The position numbers were made by a program, and so were the translations under genes. Positions 6,001 through 6,742 of a stretch of 6,742 bases of DNA are shown here, one piece after another (the stretch's first letter is position 1; each line of letters opens with the position of its first letter). Source of the DNA: Thermoplasmata archaeon (lineage in GTDB: Archaea > Thermoplasmatota > Thermoplasmata > Thermoplasmatales > Thermoplasmataceae). Below the pieces are notes generated by a model. The model did not search any database. It was not told the DNA's origin and worked only from the letters and a program-made list of their open reading frames with translations. Location of the stretch: the NCBI GenBank assembly GCA_021806345.1, contig JAJZXP010000338.1, forward strand, positions 1-6,742. Direction: 5' to 3'.

Positions 6001-6525
6001 ATGACTGAAAAAAGCGATGTTCAAAAGGAAAATGTCTCTGCAAAGAAGTACTACCTTTACTTCTCGCTGTTCTTTTTGATCCAGTTCATTATAACATTCG
6101 TGATCCTATTCACCGACCACAATCTTCAGACTGATTTTGGGACAGTCCCAAAATATTTTATTCACTGGTACGGTCTTATGATAACCGGGATAGCGGATAT
6201 AATTGCTTTCATTGTTCTGCTTGTTGTCAACAAGAGGCAGTTTGTACTTGTGGGCATAATATGGGCAGCATTCATGGCCGTGTTCCAGATTGCTGATATC
6301 GCAACATACGCATCTCTCGGCGTTGGACTGACGGCCGGGAAATTCGCTACCTATCTCTTTGGATTTTCGAAATTTCCAGGATCGTTGCCATACATCCCCG
6401 GGCTCTATGATGTACTGTTTGCCGTATACATAATAGCCGCAGGATTTGGGTTCTATGTTTACAGGAGATTGCCAGGAGAATCTGCTGAGAAGAAGGACGT
6501 GAGCGAGGAAACCAAGGGTAAATAA
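6001..6525 (+). CDS. Four-helix integral membrane protein, function unknown
   Basis: I do not recognise a named family for this 174-residue protein. It has a charged cytoplasmic-looking start (MTEKSDVQKENVSAKK), hydrophobic segments at about 17-37, 53-76, 80-104 and 134-155, and a charged tail rich in Glu and Lys. A loop at about 38-50 (TDHNLQTDFGTVP) and a longer glycine-rich loop at about 105-132 (KFATYLFGFSKFPGSLPYIP) separate the helices. Single charged or polar residues inside helices (Asp61 in GIADII, Gln and Asp in FQIADIATY) are unusual enough to hint at a functional or packing role. ATG at 6001 was chosen over an in-frame TTG 12 bases upstream because the promoter predicts transcription from the ATG. 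It is divergent from the DUF2079 gene and converges on the gene entering from the right, with only 41 bases between stops. Confidence 0.75.
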   Translation: MTEKSDVQKENVSAKKYYLYFSLFFLIQFIITFVILFTDHNLQTDFGTVPKYFIHWYGLMITGIADIIAFIVLLVVNKRQFVLVGIIWAAFMAVFQIADIATYASLGVGLTAGKFATYLFGFSKFPGSLPYIPGLYDVLFAVYIIAAGFGFYVYRRLPGESAEKKDVSEETKGK

Positions 6526-6530
6526 AACTC
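6519..6530 (-). terminator. Possible T-rich terminator of the right-edge minus-strand gene
   Basis: On the minus strand GAGTTTTATTTA lies about 37 bases past the stop of the gene entering from the right and overlaps the 3' end of the convergent plus-strand gene. It is a short T-rich tract, so the call is modest. For the plus-strand gene the nearest T-rich stretch (about 6575-6589) lies inside the opposite gene. Confidence 0.35.
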
Positions 6531-6566
6531 AGCCACAATCATTGAGAGTGTCTGCGTTATTGAAGA

Positions 6567-6742
6567 TCAGTGCGTGTTCCTCTTTATTAGAGGCCATATG
6601 AGATAACTTTTTCCACTGATAATATGGATCTGGGCCATTGTTATTGACAACAGTTCAATGAAGAAAACAAGTGGAAGAATAAATGCATCTCGAGGATATT
6701 TCTTCAGATAAATTCTAAGAATGTCAAAGAATATCTTTCTAT
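6567..6742 (-). CDS. C-terminal fragment of a membrane protein, possibly a family 2 glycosyltransferase (enters from right edge)
   Basis: Reading the minus strand from the right edge, a frame is open for 57 codons and ends with TGA at 6569-6567. The visible end starts RKIFFDILRIYLKKYPRDAF, continues with one hydrophobic segment (ILPLVFFIELLSITMAQIHI) and finishes LIWPLIKRNTH. A basic amphipathic stretch, a last membrane helix and a short end with a W-P-x-x-(K)R pattern is common at the C-terminus of membrane-bound family 2 glycosyltransferases, which would fit the DUF2079 protein nearby. No catalytic part is inside the window, so only 'membrane protein C-terminus' is secure. The gene converges with the 174-residue membrane protein gene. 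Confidence 0.5.
   Translation of the reverse strand, partial: RKIFFDILRIYLKKYPRDAFILPLVFFIELLSITMAQIHIISGKSYLIWPLIKRNTH

Noticed and set aside
5989..6001. TTG at 5989 as the start of the plus-strand membrane protein
   Set aside because: It lies between the TATA box (about 5971-5980) and the predicted transcription start near 6001, so it would not be in the mRNA; ATG 6001 fits the leaderless pattern.

Overview
The window looks like an acidophilic archaeon of the class Thermoplasmata (Thermoplasmatales or a close relative). The evidence is an AT-rich genome, a large secreted thermopsin-type acid protease, a GT-C-like DUF2079 membrane protein, T-rich terminators, and TATA boxes placed so close to the start codons (about 24-28 nt) that most transcripts would be leaderless or nearly so. 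This assignment is inferred from gene content and promoter form; there is no rRNA or other phylogenetic marker.

Layout, left to right. Positions 1-91 (minus) hold the first 30 codons of a gene running off the left edge; its N-terminus resembles the CRISPR RNA endonuclease Cas6. Positions 92-633 hold no intact gene. They contain a shared promoter block upstream of cas6, a probable relic (about 261-457, plus) of the C-terminus of a sugar-type ABC transporter permease split by a frameshift, and the T-rich terminator of the next gene. Positions 634-2847 (minus) encode a 737-residue thermopsin-family protein with a signal peptide, three C-terminal beta-repeats, a Pro/Thr stalk and a C-terminal membrane anchor. 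Positions 2848-3217 are intergenic (thermopsin promoter, terminator of the next gene). Positions 3218-3595 (minus) encode a 125-residue four-helix membrane protein. Positions 3731-5749 (minus) encode a 672-residue DUF2079 membrane protein. Positions 5750-6000 are a divergent promoter region. Positions 6001-6525 (plus) encode a 174-residue four-helix membrane protein of unknown function. Positions 6567-6742 (minus) are the C-terminal 57 codons of a membrane protein entering from the right edge, possibly a membrane glycosyltransferase.

Functionally, the middle of the window is about the cell envelope: an anchored, heavily glycosylatable acid protease, a GT-C-like protein and possibly a second glycosyltransferase. 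They may share the surface glycosylation theme, but each intact gene has its own promoter and there is no tight operon. The left edge is the most interesting part: a CRISPR-associated gene begins there, divergent from a decayed transporter gene, which suggests the window abuts a CRISPR-Cas island. No CRISPR array, tRNA, rRNA or insertion sequence was recognised.
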